64,000 bases of DNA from positions 62,001-126,000 of the forward strand of contig JANSXH010000011.1 in NCBI GenBank assembly GCA_024743055.1, given 5' to 3'. Shown here piece after piece: positions 47,601-56,941 of the stretch; positions within the stretch are counted from its first letter, which is position 1, and each line of letters opens with the position of its first letter. The notes beneath the pieces are model-generated. The model made no database searches. It saw only the letters and a list, made by a program, of their open reading frames with translations, and was not told the origin of the DNA. The DNA is from Pseudomonadota bacterium. GTDB lineage: Bacteria; Pseudomonadota; Alphaproteobacteria; Sneathiellales; Sneathiellaceae. A program made the position numbers and the translations under genes.

Positions 47601-48335
47601 CTGACCGCTGGCGACGGCGATGATCGGGCGTATGGTGGAACCGGAAATGACCGTATTGATGGCGGTGATGGCAACGATACTCTTGTCGGACAGGATGGAG
47701 ATGACCGAATTACTGCGGGTGAAGGCAATGACTACCTGAGTGGTGGTGACGGCAATGATCGTTTGGATGGCGGCACCGGCAATGACCGGCTTTATGGCGG
47801 CAATGACGATGACACGATGATCGGTGGCGATGGCAATGACTATTTGCATGCTGGCAGCGGCAATGACGAGGTGATAGGGGGTGACGGTGACGATACCCTT
47901 TATGGTCTTGACGGAAACGATGATCTGTCTGGCGGTGACGGAAATGATTATCTGAACGGTGGCTCCGGAAATGACACCATGTCCGGTGGTGACGGTAATG
48001 ATCGTATGTATGCCGGATCTGGTGACGATGTCATGATCGGCGGCGAAGGCGATGACTATGCCCATGGCGGAGATGGAAGCGATGTCTTCTATTTCGGTCT
48101 AGATAGCGGCAATGATACCTTTATCGGTGGTGATGGTGGTGGCTGGTCCGATACGATCGCTCTGACCGACGGCCTTCCTGCCGGAGATGTTGGAGATTGG
48201 CTCACTTTGACAAGCGGAACTGTAGAAACTACCGAAGACGGAGATGTTTTCCTCTCAGAGGATGCCGCCGGAACAATTACCGTTGGTGACGACGCTGTCC
48301 TTACCTTTGATGGTGTGGAAAAAATCGAAGGCTAA
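44682..48335 (+). CDS. RTX calcium-binding protein with cadherin-like domain
   Basis: This 1,217-residue acidic protein has no signal peptide. Residues about 1-190 are low-complexity and rich in Glu, Asp and Ser. A cadherin-like domain spans about 195-283 ([12 protein letters not shown] to NVSD-type repeats), about 90 nonapeptide RTX repeats (GGxGNDxLx) run from about 285 to 1150, and a Phe/Thr/Gly-rich tail of about 65 residues is the likely type I secretion signal. The repeats bind Ca2+ and fold outside the cell. The divergent T1SS operon is the probable exporter. Function may be adhesion, a surface layer or a matrix; no enzyme domain is seen. An ATG at 44694 is an alternative start. One repeat reads GNDRRYGG instead of GNDRLYGG. 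Confidence 0.93.
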   Translation: MDHIMSENDGLDQASKEALLDNSATVEHNSENPLNNPAEKIDLKEMSGADDRSRDAIHTGDRKDPETDRRQAEESAEALSQPSDDAAEENSGSAESMGEDENGSDFSQDAFAAPIEGGDIGPSVEEEAGFGAAFRSMMPDTDLPAAGQENSGEEGFSNTEEPSIDTSAIVQDYPEEVALNQAEEENLAPHSASLNTPTISEDAEIGDVVGVVQAIDPEGSVITYSLEDDADGKFSIDSFSGEIRVAGGLDYETATSHEIVVNISDGLQVIQQNFLINVEDVEDTYPDGSVIGGTGNDRLYGTDGNDTLVGGEGNDSLYGYGGNDKLYGNEGNDYLSGGDGKDTLEGGENNDRLYGGDQNDFLSGGSGNDTLVGDSGNDRLMGDEGNDYLSGGDGKDTLDGGDGNDRLYGGDGKDNLTGGEGNDRLYGGEGNDNLSGNAGNDTLIGDAGNDKLDGGAGNDYLSGGDGKDNLVGGEGNDRLYGGDGNDKLNGGEGNDTLVGQGGKDQLTGGDGNDYLSGGDGKDNLDGGDGNDRLYGGDDKDKLTGGDGNDYLSGGDGRDNLIGGDGNDRRYGGEGNDNLTGDDGNDYLSGGDGRDNLDGGDGNDRLYGGDGRDKLTGGDGNDTLVGQDGNDRLTGGDGNDYLSGGDGKDNLTGGEGNDRLYGGEGNDKLTGNDGNDTLVGDGGNDNLTGGDGNDYLSGGDGKDNLSGGDGNDRLYGGDGNDKLTGGDGNDYLSGGDGKDNLTGGDGNDRLYGGEGNDKLTGGEGNDTLVGQDGKDQLTGGDGNDYLSGGEGKDNLKGGEGNDRLYGGDDNDKLTGNDGNDTLVGDGGNDRLTGGDGNDYLSGGDGKDNLSGGDGNDRLYGGDGNDYLTGADGNDTLIAGDGDDRLFAGDGNDYLSGGDGKDRLKGGDGNDYLHGGAGQDRIFGEDGNDRLYGGDDNDLIKGGDGNDSLYGDNGDDRLIAGDGNDYLNGGSGDDTLTAGDGDDRAYGGTGNDRIDGGDGNDTLVGQDGDDRITAGEGNDYLSGGDGNDRLDGGTGNDRLYGGNDDDTMIGGDGNDYLHAGSGNDEVIGGDGDDTLYGLDGNDDLSGGDGNDYLNGGSGNDTMSGGDGNDRMYAGSGDDVMIGGEGDDYAHGGDGSDVFYFGLDSGNDTFIGGDGGGWSDTIALTDGLPAGDVGDWLTLTSGTVETTEDGDVFLSEDAAGTITVGDDAVLTFDGVEKIEG
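45543..48130. repeat. RTX repeat array with 108-162-bp higher-order units
   Basis: The 27-bp units (nine residues) are grouped into blocks marked by the segment GNDYLSGG, which occurs 13 times at spacings of 36, 45 or 54 residues (108, 135, 162 bp). Adjacent blocks are highly alike at the DNA level, which suggests growth by unequal recombination or slippage. Confidence 0.9.
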
Positions 48336-48340
48336 ATCGG

Positions 48341-49135
48341 TCAGGCAAGTACCAATAAGCACGCCAAAATACTAAACAGTTCGGAGACTTGCTGGATCCC
48401 GCCCAGTACGTCCCCGGTCTGTCCACCGACCTGTCGCTGCGCAACAAGACCTGTAATCGCGGCCCCAACCATGCCCGCCAAAAGGGCTACGGCACCGACA
48501 TAAGGTCCTAAAACCAGTACAGCAATTACGACGCTCAGAATGGTAAGCCATAACACGGTTATCAGTTCAGGCTTGCCTGATTGCTTTCCAAGGCCGTCCT
48601 CCCTGGCAGGCTGCATCAAGAACAGGCCCCATCCCATCATGCCGCGGCTGGTAGCAGCGCAGACAACCAGCACAGAAAAAACGGTAACTGGATCAGGGAA
48701 ACTTGTGAGCGAGGCGGCTTTAAGCAAAACAATGAGGACAAGAATGACGACAGCATAGGTTCCGACCCTGCTGTCTTTCATAATCTCAAGCTTTTTTTCC
48801 CGGTTTGTGCCTCCTCCAAATCCATCTGCAATATCACCAATGGCATCTTCATGCAGGGCTCCGGTGATCAGGATTTGAGCCCCGATCGCCAATAAGGCTG
48901 CGATCACCTCTGGGAACCCTGCGATGACTGACAGCAAGAATACTGTCCCGGATAGGCCGCCCACGATCAGACCGATCAACGGAAAGGCACGGCAAGCTGA
49001 CTTTAGAGCGCTGATATCAAAAGAGAAATTCAGCTGCATAGGCAATCTGGTTAGAAAAACGAGGGCAACGAGGAATTCCTGTATCCATCCGCCCTTATAG
49101 CCAGGTTGTTGTGTATTGGTATCAGTATCCGTCAT
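48341..49135 (-). CDS. cobS: Adenosylcobinamide-GDP ribazoletransferase
   Basis: This 264-residue inner-membrane protein has about six TM helices and joins adenosylcobinamide-GDP with alpha-ribazole(-5'-P) to make (adenosyl)cobalamin. The conserved start FLVALVFLTRLPM and the ALHEDAIGDIADGFGGG segment (about 95-110) with its acidic metal-binding residues are present. It ends the minus-strand cobA-cobB-cobU-cobS run, 4 bp after cobU, and converges on the RTX gene with a 5-bp gap. Confidence 0.94.
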   Translation of the reverse strand: MTDTDTNTQQPGYKGGWIQEFLVALVFLTRLPMQLNFSFDISALKSACRAFPLIGLIVGGLSGTVFLLSVIAGFPEVIAALLAIGAQILITGALHEDAIGDIADGFGGGTNREKKLEIMKDSRVGTYAVVILVLIVLLKAASLTSFPDPVTVFSVLVVCAATSRGMMGWGLFLMQPAREDGLGKQSGKPELITVLWLTILSVVIAVLVLGPYVGAVALLAGMVGAAITGLVAQRQVGGQTGDVLGGIQQVSELFSILACLLVLA

Positions 49136-49139
49136 GGAT

Positions 49140-49655
49140 CTATTTCAGCTTTTGTGAAAGACCAGCCGTCACAAAATAGACGTCGTTTGCCTTTTCGGCC
49201 AGCATTTGATGTAACCGACCAGCTTCATCACGAAAGTCACGGGCCATTTTGTTGTCGGGCACTATTCCCTGGCCAACTTCGTTGGAGACAAAAACTACTG
49301 ATCCTTCAAGATCTTCAAGACATTCAATGAATTCTGAAAAAGCCGTGCATAGTTCCTTCTCCCGCCCGATGAGGTTACTGAGCCAAAGGGTTAGACAGTC
49401 AACCAGAATGAAGGTGTTTTTTTGCGCGTTGTCTTTCAGAACTTGAACCAGTTCGATGGGTTCTTCAATTGTTCGCCAATCAGGACCACGGTCCTCCTGG
49501 TGGCGTGAGATCCGGTTTTCCATTTCCGGGTCAAAAGCCTCTGCCGTCGCAAGATAGCATCGAGACAAACCGCTTTTGATTGCCAGGTCTTCAGCAAATC
49601 TGCTTTTTCCTGAGCGGGCGCCGCCTAGGACAAATGTTATATGGGCTTTGCTCAT
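49140..49655 (-). CDS. cobU: Adenosylcobinamide kinase / GDP-adenosylcobinamide transferase
   Basis: This 171-residue bifunctional enzyme phosphorylates adenosylcobinamide and then transfers GMP from GTP. It has a P-loop GGARSGKSRFAE at the N-terminus, DCLTLWLSN (about 85) and VSNEVGQGIVP (about 120). It corresponds to CobP in aerobic-pathway nomenclature. The gene starts one base after the cobB stop and is co-transcribed with cobS. Confidence 0.95.
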   Translation of the reverse strand: MSKAHITFVLGGARSGKSRFAEDLAIKSGLSRCYLATAEAFDPEMENRISRHQEDRGPDWRTIEEPIELVQVLKDNAQKNTFILVDCLTLWLSNLIGREKELCTAFSEFIECLEDLEGSVVFVSNEVGQGIVPDNKMARDFRDEAGRLHQMLAEKANDVYFVTAGLSQKLK

Positions 49656-50990
49656 TTAGTCATCGATCCTGTCGATAATATGGATAAAAGACCCTGTAAT
49701 ATTATCACGGAATGCTCCTGCAACCCCAATATCCTTGCCAAGAGCGTCACTCAACGAAAACAAGGGGCTGACGGATTCCGAAGTAGATAGCATGGCATAA
49801 TGGAATTCATGGGCTTTAAAGGCTGAGCCCGTCACGCCCAGAATGCAATTGGATACAATAGTCGCGTTGCGATATCCAAGATGAAGTTTGGGTTCGGCAA
49901 AGGATGTTTGGATTGGAAGAAGATTGAGCATGGGGTAGGGCCTGCTGTCCTTGGCCGTAAGACTTTCCCCCAGAACCATAAAGCCTCCGCATTCGCCATA
50001 GATGGCCGTCCCTGCTTCAGCTGCTTTTCGCATGCCCGTTCTGAAATTTTCTGCGTTCGATAGTTTTTCGCAATAGAGCTCTGGGTACCCTCCTGGCAAA
50101 TAAATAGCATCTGCCTCAGTCGAAGGAACTTGATCTGCTAAAGGAGAAAAGAAACTGAGTTCCACTCCGGCATTTTTCCAAGCACCCAGGATATGCGGGT
50201 AAGTAAAGCTGAAAGCATCATCTTCAGCTACTGCGATTTTTTGTCCGAGGGGCAAGATTGCAGGAAACTCCCCCTTTGTTATTTGCGTTCTTTTTTGAGC
50301 GAGCGATAGCATCCCATCAAGATCGACATGTGCCTCAATCACCTCAGATGCCTTTTCAAGAAACCTTTCCAAATCTACATTTTCCCTGGCTTGAACCAAT
50401 CCTAAATGACGATGATCAAGGCCAAGGGAGTCTGTTCTTGGGATGAAGCCAAGGGCTGGAATACCTGCCTGATCCGCCGCGTCGCGCAGCATCTGTATAT
50501 GACCGGGCCCACCGGTTTTGTTGAAAATCACTCCTGCGATTTTTATGCTTGGCTTGAAACTGTTGAAGCCAGTGAGGACAGCGCCGGCACTTGTCGATTG
50601 ACCACGGGCATCTACCACAAGGATGATGGGTAGGTCATACTGGCTGGCGATATCCGCGGTAGACCCACTTCCATCCCGGGCCCCGTCAAACAGACCCATA
50701 ACGCCTTCCCCAATTATCAGTCTGTTGTCGTTAAACACCGTGCTGAGAACTGCCGACTGGGTTCCCTCCCGCATGGCCCAGATATCTAAGTTGAAGCAGG
50801 GACGGCCAGAGGCACGGTGATGAAAAACTGGATCAATATAATCTGGTCCGACCTTGAAGGACCCAACTGTGATCCCCCTTTTATGAAAAGCTCTCAAGAG
50901 AGCCAGCGTCAGAACTGTTTTTCCTGAACCGGAGGAGGGAGCGGCGATAAGAAATGCGGGTGGGCTCTCACTTTGCACATCAATCCTCAA
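49656..50990 (-). CDS. cobB: Cobyrinic (hydrogenobyrinic) acid a,c-diamide synthase
   Basis: This 444-residue glutamine-dependent amidase acts on the a and c side chains of the corrin ring. The N-terminal ATPase has APSSGSGKTVLTLALL (about 20) and the C-terminal class I glutaminase-like domain has YGECGGFMVLG (about 330), whose Cys is catalytic. It overlaps cobA by 11 bp. Whether the substrate is cobyrinate (CbiA route) or hydrogenobyrinate (CobB route) depends on the stage of cobalt insertion, which is mixed in this cluster. Confidence 0.94.
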   Translation of the reverse strand: MRIDVQSESPPAFLIAAPSSGSGKTVLTLALLRAFHKRGITVGSFKVGPDYIDPVFHHRASGRPCFNLDIWAMREGTQSAVLSTVFNDNRLIIGEGVMGLFDGARDGSGSTADIASQYDLPIILVVDARGQSTSAGAVLTGFNSFKPSIKIAGVIFNKTGGPGHIQMLRDAADQAGIPALGFIPRTDSLGLDHRHLGLVQARENVDLERFLEKASEVIEAHVDLDGMLSLAQKRTQITKGEFPAILPLGQKIAVAEDDAFSFTYPHILGAWKNAGVELSFFSPLADQVPSTEADAIYLPGGYPELYCEKLSNAENFRTGMRKAAEAGTAIYGECGGFMVLGESLTAKDSRPYPMLNLLPIQTSFAEPKLHLGYRNATIVSNCILGVTGSAFKAHEFHYAMLSTSESVSPLFSLSDALGKDIGVAGAFRDNITGSFIHIIDRIDD

Positions 50991-51780
50991 TCATTTTCGA
51001 CAGGAGCCCGCTATACCAATCCAATTCCGGCCGTAGCTTGACAACTTCGCCAACAACAATGAGCGCTGGCGGCTTAAGGCCACTTGCCTCAACGTCCTTT
51101 GCCACATTGTCGAGGGTAGAAACTATGACCTGCTGATCCTTGGTGGTTGCCTTGAAAATTACGGCGACGCTGTCCTCGGGGGCTCGTCCAAAACCGATGA
51201 GACGATCTGCAATCACTGCAAGATGTTTGAGTGCCATATAGAGGACAATAACCGGGGAGCCTTTGGCAATATGCTCCCAGTTTACGTTTGGCACTTCGCC
51301 TGTTGCGTCATGGCCGGTCAGAAAGGTAACCGCCGAATTTGTTTCCCTGTGGGTGAGTGGGATACCAGCATAGGCAAGGCCACCGACACCGGAAGAAATG
51401 CCGGGGATAACCCTGAACGGAACGCCTTGCGCCGCAAGAGTAAGCGCCTCCTCCCCACCGCGACCAAAAATATAGGGATCGCCCCCCTTTAGGCGCAGAA
51501 CTCGCTTGCCCTCTTGTGCCAGAGTGACAAGTCTCTCAGTAATGTCTTTTTGCTTCGGCGAGGGTTTGCCGCCACGTTTTCCAGCATATTCAAGAATAGT
51601 ATTGGGGCCTGTCAGTTTCAGGATGTCATCACCGACCAAGGCATCATAGACAAGCACATCCGCCTGACGCAGAGCCTCATAGGCATAAAGGGTCAGCAGA
51701 CCGGCATCACCCGGACCCGCGCCGACAAGCCAGACGGAGCCTGGCTCGAAGGGTGGTATTTTACTCAATATTCTTTCCAT
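50980..51780 (-). CDS. cobA: Uroporphyrinogen-III C-methyltransferase
   Basis: This 266-residue SAM-dependent enzyme methylates uroporphyrinogen III at C2 and C7 to precorrin-2, the entry to corrin (and siroheme) synthesis. VWLVGAGPGDAGLLTL (about 18) and LRLKGGDPYIFGRGGEE (about 98) are the SUMT motifs, the second with the GGDP loop. It has no fused CysG dehydrogenase part. It is the first gene of the minus-strand run and diverges from cbiD across 69 bp. Confidence 0.95.
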   Translation of the reverse strand: MERILSKIPPFEPGSVWLVGAGPGDAGLLTLYAYEALRQADVLVYDALVGDDILKLTGPNTILEYAGKRGGKPSPKQKDITERLVTLAQEGKRVLRLKGGDPYIFGRGGEEALTLAAQGVPFRVIPGISSGVGGLAYAGIPLTHRETNSAVTFLTGHDATGEVPNVNWEHIAKGSPVIVLYMALKHLAVIADRLIGFGRAPEDSVAVIFKATTKDQQVIVSTLDNVAKDVEASGLKPPALIVVGEVVKLRPELDWYSGLLSKMIED

Positions 51781-51849
51781 ATGGGTCTTTTACACATCAA
51801 TTCTGTCTGCGCCTAGCCATCTGTGTATCTGGGCCCTATAAATATCTTT

Positions 51850-52935
51850 ATGACTGAGACGGAAAGCAAAGAACTACGCTATGGCTGGACGACGGGAGCT
51901 TGCGCAACCGCCGCCACTAAAGCAGCGCTCACCGCGCTGTTCGGGGGGGACTTTCCGGATCCCGTAACTATCACCCTGCCGAAAGGACAGGAACCGGCTT
52001 TCGCCCTGGCAACAGAGGAACTGGGCGCGGAATTCGCGGAAGTGAGCATTATCAAGGATGCGGGGGATGATCCAGATGTCACTCATCTAGCCCGTATCAT
52101 TTCAACCGTTCGCAAAGGTCCGAAAAATAGCGGCATCCTGTTCAAGGCGGGTGCCGGTGTCGGGACTGTTACGAAGGCGGGACTGCCGATAAATGTGGGA
52201 GAGCCCGCAATAAATCCTGTTCCCCGCCAAATGATGACTGAAGTTGCCGAGACGGTGTCAGCCAGTTTTGGTCAATCGGCGGATCTGGAAATTGAAATCT
52301 CGGTGGAAAATGGCGAAGAGCTTGCCAGGCACACTATGAACGGTCGGCTTGGCATTTTGGGCGGCATCTCAATACTGGGGACAACGGGTATAGTTGTTCC
52401 TTATTCCTGCGCTGCCTGGATCGCGTCCATTCATCGCGGCATTGATGTGGCACTGGCAGCAGGGGAATCTCATCTGGCGGCCAGCACTGGCTCCACTTCA
52501 GAAAAAGCAGTTGCAGAGCTCTACGACTTACCGGAAACCGCGTTACTTGATATGGGGGACTTTGCCGGTGGCGTCCTGAAATACCTCAAAAAGCATCCTG
52601 CCGGTAAACTCTCCATTGCCGGGGGATTTGCGAAAATGACCAAACTTGCACAGGGCCATATGGATCTGCATTCCGGCCGAAGCAGTGTTGATTTCACCTG
52701 GCTTGCTGAGCAGATGCGTGATCTCGGAGCTGAGGAGAATCTTGTTGAGCAAACCCGAAACGCAAATACCGCAATGCAGGTACTGGAATTTGCCAGACAG
52801 GCGAAACTTCCGTTGGCGTCAAGGGTTGCTCGCAAAGCCCGTAAAAAAGCAGTTGAGGTAGCGGCAAACAGCACGGAGATAGAGGTATTGGTCTATGATC
52901 GTAAAGGCCGGCTTGTGGGTAAAAGTGATGACTGA
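51850..52935 (+). CDS. cbiD: Cobalt-precorrin-5B (C1)-methyltransferase CbiD
   Basis: This 361-residue CbiD replaces CobF of the oxygen-dependent route by methylating C1. The start LRYGWTTGACATAATKAAL and the internal GILGGISILGTTGIV (about 165-180) are characteristic. ATG 51850 is preferred; a frame runs to GTG 51823 without better support. The gap to cobA (51781-51849) must hold promoters for both directions, and no riboswitch fits in it. It overlaps cobK by 8 bp, so cbiD and cobK form a two-gene plus-strand unit. Confidence 0.94.
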   Translation: MTETESKELRYGWTTGACATAATKAALTALFGGDFPDPVTITLPKGQEPAFALATEELGAEFAEVSIIKDAGDDPDVTHLARIISTVRKGPKNSGILFKAGAGVGTVTKAGLPINVGEPAINPVPRQMMTEVAETVSASFGQSADLEIEISVENGEELARHTMNGRLGILGGISILGTTGIVVPYSCAAWIASIHRGIDVALAAGESHLAASTGSTSEKAVAELYDLPETALLDMGDFAGGVLKYLKKHPAGKLSIAGGFAKMTKLAQGHMDLHSGRSSVDFTWLAEQMRDLGAEENLVEQTRNANTAMQVLEFARQAKLPLASRVARKARKKAVEVAANSTEIEVLVYDRKGRLVGKSDD

Positions 52936-53686
52936 GGTCCCTCGTATTTTACTGCTCGGGGGGACTGAAGAGGCGGTCCGTCTCAATCATCTATTGAGTG
53001 AGAGGGCGGAACTATCTGTTGTCACATCGCTTGCCGGGAGAACAAGCGCTCCGACCGCGTTGAATGGCGAGGTGATCACGGGTGGATTTGGCGGACAAGA
53101 GGGGCTGGAAACTTTCCTGACAGAAAAATCAGTTGATTACATCATTGACGCGACACATCCATTTGCTTCTCAAATCACCAACTCGGCATTTATGGCTTGC
53201 CAAAAACTGGGCATCAACTATCTTAGATTGGATCGGCCTCCTTGGCCTGAGAAGCAGGACGATATCTGGATCAAAGCCAGGAATGTTGAGGAAGCCGCAG
53301 ACAAACACGAGACTTATAGCCGCATATTCCTGAGCATTGGACGCCAGGAATTGACGGCCTTTCAGCAGCTCTCGAACAAGCAATTTCTTGTCCGCAGTAT
53401 CGAAGCGGTTGCCTTTAATCCTCCAGCGTCAACTGTTAGATTTATACAGGCTCGGGGTCCGTTTTCTCTGGCTGCTGAGTTGGAGCTTTTTAAGGAATAT
53501 CAGATCGAGGTATTGGTCAGCAAAAACAGCGGTGGCGATGCGACCTATGCGAAGATAGCGGCGGCGCGGGAGTTAGGTCTTCCTGTTATTATGATTGAAC
53601 GGCCGGAAGGGCCTAACTGTACGACTTTTCAAGATGTCGACGGGCTTTTTCAAGCCTTTCTCTTGGGACGCAATACATGCACGTGA
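52928..53686 (+). CDS. cobK: Precorrin-6A (cobalt-precorrin-6A) reductase
   Basis: This 252-residue NADPH-dependent reductase of the macrocycle has RILLLGGTEEAVRL at the N-terminus, IDATHPFASQIT (about 80) and a C-terminal VLVSKNSGGDATYAK-IAAARELGLPVIMIERP region, all typical of CobK/CbiJ. ATG 52928 overlaps cbiD by 8 bp. Its 3' end runs 37 bp into the convergent cobM gene, an unusual antisense overlap of coding sequences. Confidence 0.93.
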   Translation: MTEVPRILLLGGTEEAVRLNHLLSERAELSVVTSLAGRTSAPTALNGEVITGGFGGQEGLETFLTEKSVDYIIDATHPFASQITNSAFMACQKLGINYLRLDRPPWPEKQDDIWIKARNVEEAADKHETYSRIFLSIGRQELTAFQQLSNKQFLVRSIEAVAFNPPASTVRFIQARGPFSLAAELELFKEYQIEVLVSKNSGGDATYAKIAAARELGLPVIMIERPEGPNCTTFQDVDGLFQAFLLGRNTCT

Positions 53687-54414
53687 TCGGCATGATAGAG
53701 CGCACTATCCCGATAGTCTTTGGCGTCCAAAACCCGGCCGACAATTATGAGTGCTGTCCGAGTTATCTTCTCGGCTCTGACTTTCTCCCGAATATCCGTA
53801 AGAGTTCCCCGAATGATTGTCTCATCAGGCCAGCTTGCCCGGAAGACGACAGCGACAGGGCAATCCTCACCATAATGGGGAATGAGATCCGCTGTCACAG
53901 CCCGTAGATTGCGGACGGAGAGGTGAATGGCGAGGGTGGCGCCCGAGGATCCTAGGGTCTGTAAATCCTCCCGGTTAGGCATAGCTGTTGCCTTCATAGA
54001 GGTTCGGGTGAGAATAACGGTTTGGCTGATTTCCGGTAGGGTAAATTCCGTTTTAAGGGCGGCGGCGGCGGCGGCAAAGGCAGGAACGCCGGGGGTTATG
54101 GTGTAGTCGATGCCAAGTTCCTCCAGGCGACGCATCTGTTCCCCGATGGCACCATAGAGGCTTGGGTCACCCGAATGAACCCGGGCAACATCTTCCCCCC
54201 GTTCCTGCGCTGAAACCATCTCAGCAATAATCTCGTCCAGGGTCAGCGGAGCAGTATCAACGATTAGTGCATCCTTCGGGGCATGGGTCAGGATTTCCTT
54301 CGGCACCAGGGATCCCGCATACAGACAAACTGGACAGGCGGCGATTAAGTCTCGGCCACGAAGGGTAATCAGATCCGCGGCACCCGGACCGGCACCAATA
54401 AAATAGACTGTCAT
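53650..54414 (-). CDS. cobM: Precorrin-4 C11-methyltransferase
   Basis: This 254-residue SAM methyltransferase has the tetrapyrrole methylase fold. VYFIGAGPGAADLITLRG starts the protein and VHSGDPSLYGAIGEQ (about 80-95) provides the GDP loop. It methylates C11 (CobM/CbiF). It overlaps cobJ by 4 bp on the minus strand and cobK by 37 bp at the convergent end. Confidence 0.95.
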   Translation of the reverse strand: MTVYFIGAGPGAADLITLRGRDLIAACPVCLYAGSLVPKEILTHAPKDALIVDTAPLTLDEIIAEMVSAQERGEDVARVHSGDPSLYGAIGEQMRRLEELGIDYTITPGVPAFAAAAAALKTEFTLPEISQTVILTRTSMKATAMPNREDLQTLGSSGATLAIHLSVRNLRAVTADLIPHYGEDCPVAVVFRASWPDETIIRGTLTDIREKVRAEKITRTALIIVGRVLDAKDYRDSALYHADHVHVLRPKRKA

Positions 54415-56246
54415 TTCCGCGTTCCTGTTCTTAGATTTGTGATATTCATTTTGCCGGCATAGCCGCGCGGAGTATAAACCCAGTTCTTTGCACCGGCATT
54501 GGTTTCTGTTCTACGGGTCTCACTAGATCCCACCATCACCAGGGTCAGCATGTCGATTTTTCCCGGATCAAGATCGACCAAATCAACAATGGTCACCTGC
54601 TCATCCTCTCGGCCCAGATTGCGGGCGATAATCACCGGCGTGTTTTCCGGACGGTGCCGGAGAAGTATTTCCTTGGCGGTTTGCAGCTGCGTCCGGCGTT
54701 TCATGGAAACCGGGTTATAAAAGGAGATGACGAAATCACCTTTTGCAGCCGCTTCAATTCTGGACTGAATGACCTCCCACGGGGTGAGAAGATCAGAAAG
54801 AGAAATGGTGCAGAAGTCATGGCCTAACGGAGCGCCGGCCCTTGCCGCCGCAGCTTGTAAGGCAGAGATGCCCGGGGTCACCTGAATGTCCAACCTGTTC
54901 CAGTCAGGTCGTGTTTCATACTCTATGAGTTCGAAGACAAGGGTAGCCATGGCATAGATACCGATATCACCAGAGGAGATAAGAGCGACATTTTTTCCCT
55001 GTGCCGCGAGATCCAGAGCCGCCCGAACCCGGGTTTCTTCTTCTCCCAGGCCGAAGTCATGGCGTGTCTTGCCGTGAATGCTGTCCCCCAAAAGATCAAG
55101 ATAGAGACCATAGGCAACCAAATCCGTGGCGTCGTTGATGAGCTTGCTGGCTTCGGGTGTACGCCAGGGATCCTGGCCAGGACCGATGCCGATGACGGAG
55201 AGTTTTCCCTGAGGTGTACCAATTTCCTTATTACTCAATCGCTCAGGGGATAGGGCAATCGCACAGGTGGCACGATCAGATTTCTGCTTCGGTACGACTA
55301 AGGTGCCATCTGGTCCGACGGCCGCGAGAGCAGCGCCTTCGCTGACACCGTGACACCCGGTTTCCCGGAACACGATGTCTGACGGGGTTTCTAATCGGGA
55401 AAGCTCCTTCTCCAGAGTTTGCGGGTCAAAGAAACCTGCCGTCAAACCAAAATGATCGGCCAGTTCATGGACGGCGGCTTCATCCATTTTCAGGTCGATG
55501 GAGCTGACGGCAGCTATAGAAAGCGGACTCAGTTTGTTTGAGGTCAGTGTCTTTTTAACAAGACCGATGAGTTCCTCAGGTTCCGCGAATCGCTCACATC
55601 CAACGCCAAGTGCTAGTGTCTTTGGATGATAGACGAGATTCTGATCTGTTCCGTTAATATCTTCGGTGGTTACTGCAATTGTCAGACTACCGTTTTCGTC
55701 AAACGGAAGATCGGATTGAGTGAACCAGGGGTGCTCCCCTACAAGCCGGATTTTTTCCCCTGACATGACAGCTGCGACAAAACTTTTCATATGTTGGGGA
55801 TTACCGATGGCCAGGCTAGCAGGCGGCATATCGAGGGCGATGCTGAACCGGACATCACTGGCCGTCGTTACCGCTGCCGTGCCGTTCAAGGCCTCTGCGA
55901 TCTCTCTTGCCAAATCATTGGCTCCATGATGACCCCCGAGCAGCGGGACAGTAACAAGGCCATCATCAGAAACTGCCAGCACCGGTGGTTCTGATTGCTT
56001 ATTAGCGAGCACGGGTGCCAGGCAGCGGATGAGAATGGCTGAGGCACAGATCCCTATTATCGGTGCATTGGCGGTAAACAGCTCTCGTATATGGGACGCT
56101 GTCTGCTGAAAGGTAAGGTCTGTATTTTTTACGCGCCCTTTGAGGCCATGGATCAGAGCTTCCGGATAGCGCGCCTGAAGCTTTAACGCCGTTTCCCGGC
56201 CGCTCTCATTGAGCAGTATTATGGCGGCAGGTGGTGTTATTTCCAT
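54411..56246 (-). CDS. cobJ: CbiG-CobJ fusion: cobalt-precorrin-5A hydrolase / precorrin-3B C17-methyltransferase
   Basis: This 611-residue two-part protein has an N-terminal CbiG-like part (about 1-335) containing PLLGGHHGANDLAREIAEAL and ALGVGCERFAEPEELI, and a C-terminal CobJ methylase (about 345-600) beginning LSVIGIGPGQDPWRTPEA with ISSGDIGIYAMATLVFE and VISFYNPVSMKRR. CobJ contracts the ring and methylates C17; CbiG opens the lactone in the cobalt-early route. CbiG fused to CobJ occurs in Rhodospirillales. It overlaps cobI by 10 bp and cobM by 4 bp. Confidence 0.94.
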   Translation of the reverse strand: MEITPPAAIILLNESGRETALKLQARYPEALIHGLKGRVKNTDLTFQQTASHIRELFTANAPIIGICASAILIRCLAPVLANKQSEPPVLAVSDDGLVTVPLLGGHHGANDLAREIAEALNGTAAVTTASDVRFSIALDMPPASLAIGNPQHMKSFVAAVMSGEKIRLVGEHPWFTQSDLPFDENGSLTIAVTTEDINGTDQNLVYHPKTLALGVGCERFAEPEELIGLVKKTLTSNKLSPLSIAAVSSIDLKMDEAAVHELADHFGLTAGFFDPQTLEKELSRLETPSDIVFRETGCHGVSEGAALAAVGPDGTLVVPKQKSDRATCAIALSPERLSNKEIGTPQGKLSVIGIGPGQDPWRTPEASKLINDATDLVAYGLYLDLLGDSIHGKTRHDFGLGEEETRVRAALDLAAQGKNVALISSGDIGIYAMATLVFELIEYETRPDWNRLDIQVTPGISALQAAAARAGAPLGHDFCTISLSDLLTPWEVIQSRIEAAAKGDFVISFYNPVSMKRRTQLQTAKEILLRHRPENTPVIIARNLGREDEQVTIVDLVDLDPGKIDMLTLVMVGSSETRRTETNAGAKNWVYTPRGYAGKMNITNLRTGTRK

Positions 56247-56941
56247 GCCTGGCCTCGTTTATGGATAAGGATCATAGAGAAATAGGGAGCCGCATCGGGC
56301 GGAACATCTGAAAGGGGAAGAATTTTTTCGTTTTCCATGGTCGCCCTTTCTATGTAACGGGCATTTTCCATCAGGCCCATCTCGTCAATTACCTCTCGCA
56401 CCCGCGCAAAATGACGACCGACCTTCATGATGGCGGCGCTGTCTGTCTCCCGCAAACGCTCTTTCAATATACGAGAGTCAAGGGGGGCGGGCAAAACCGT
56501 CAGAATGTCATTTCGGGCTGATAACGGAGACTGCAGCGCCGTGGCACAGGCGGTGAGAGAGGAGACACCGGGCACAACCTCAACCGGGAAATCTTCAGCA
56601 ATCCGGCCAAATAGATACATGAAGGAGCCATAGAAAAATGGATCTCCCTCGCATAACACAACCACATCTTCGCCCTGCTTCAAATGCTCCCCCAACTCTT
56701 TGGCTGCGAGGTCATAGGCGACTTGAGCCGGTTCCCGGGCGACAGTCATGGGAATACGAATAGCGATTTCAGTCTTGTGGCCATTTAGATGAGGCGCGAC
56801 GATGGCGCGCGCCAGGCTGTCTCCCTCTTCGAGCGCTGGATAAGCCAGAACCTGAGTTGACTGAAGAAGCTTCAGTGCTTTCAAGGTTATCAGCTCCGGG
56901 TCGCCCGGCCCAATGCCAAGTCCGTATAGGGTTCCAGTCAT
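56237..56941 (-). CDS. cobI: Precorrin-2 C20-methyltransferase
   Basis: This 234-residue tetrapyrrole methylase methylates C20 of precorrin-2 (or cobalt-factor II). It begins LYGLGIGPGDPELITLKALKLL and has VVLCEGDPFFYGSFMYLFGRI (about 95-115) as SAM/substrate loops. It overlaps cobL by 4 bp and cobJ by 10 bp in the minus-strand run cbiX-cobH-cobL-cobI-cobJ-cobM. Confidence 0.95.
   Translation of the reverse strand: MTGTLYGLGIGPGDPELITLKALKLLQSTQVLAYPALEEGDSLARAIVAPHLNGHKTEIAIRIPMTVAREPAQVAYDLAAKELGEHLKQGEDVVVLCEGDPFFYGSFMYLFGRIAEDFPVEVVPGVSSLTACATALQSPLSARNDILTVLPAPLDSRILKERLRETDSAAIMKVGRHFARVREVIDEMGLMENARYIERATMENEKILPLSDVPPDAAPYFSMILIHKRGQAWK

Noticed and set aside
47385-48065. 226-codon minus-strand frame in the RTX region
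   Set aside because: The translation is a repetitive string (VIVI/VIAI) created by the RTX repeats and is not a real gene.
45543-48130. Satellite or CRISPR-like repeats
   Set aside because: They code for a continuous RTX protein with calcium-binding nonapeptides.
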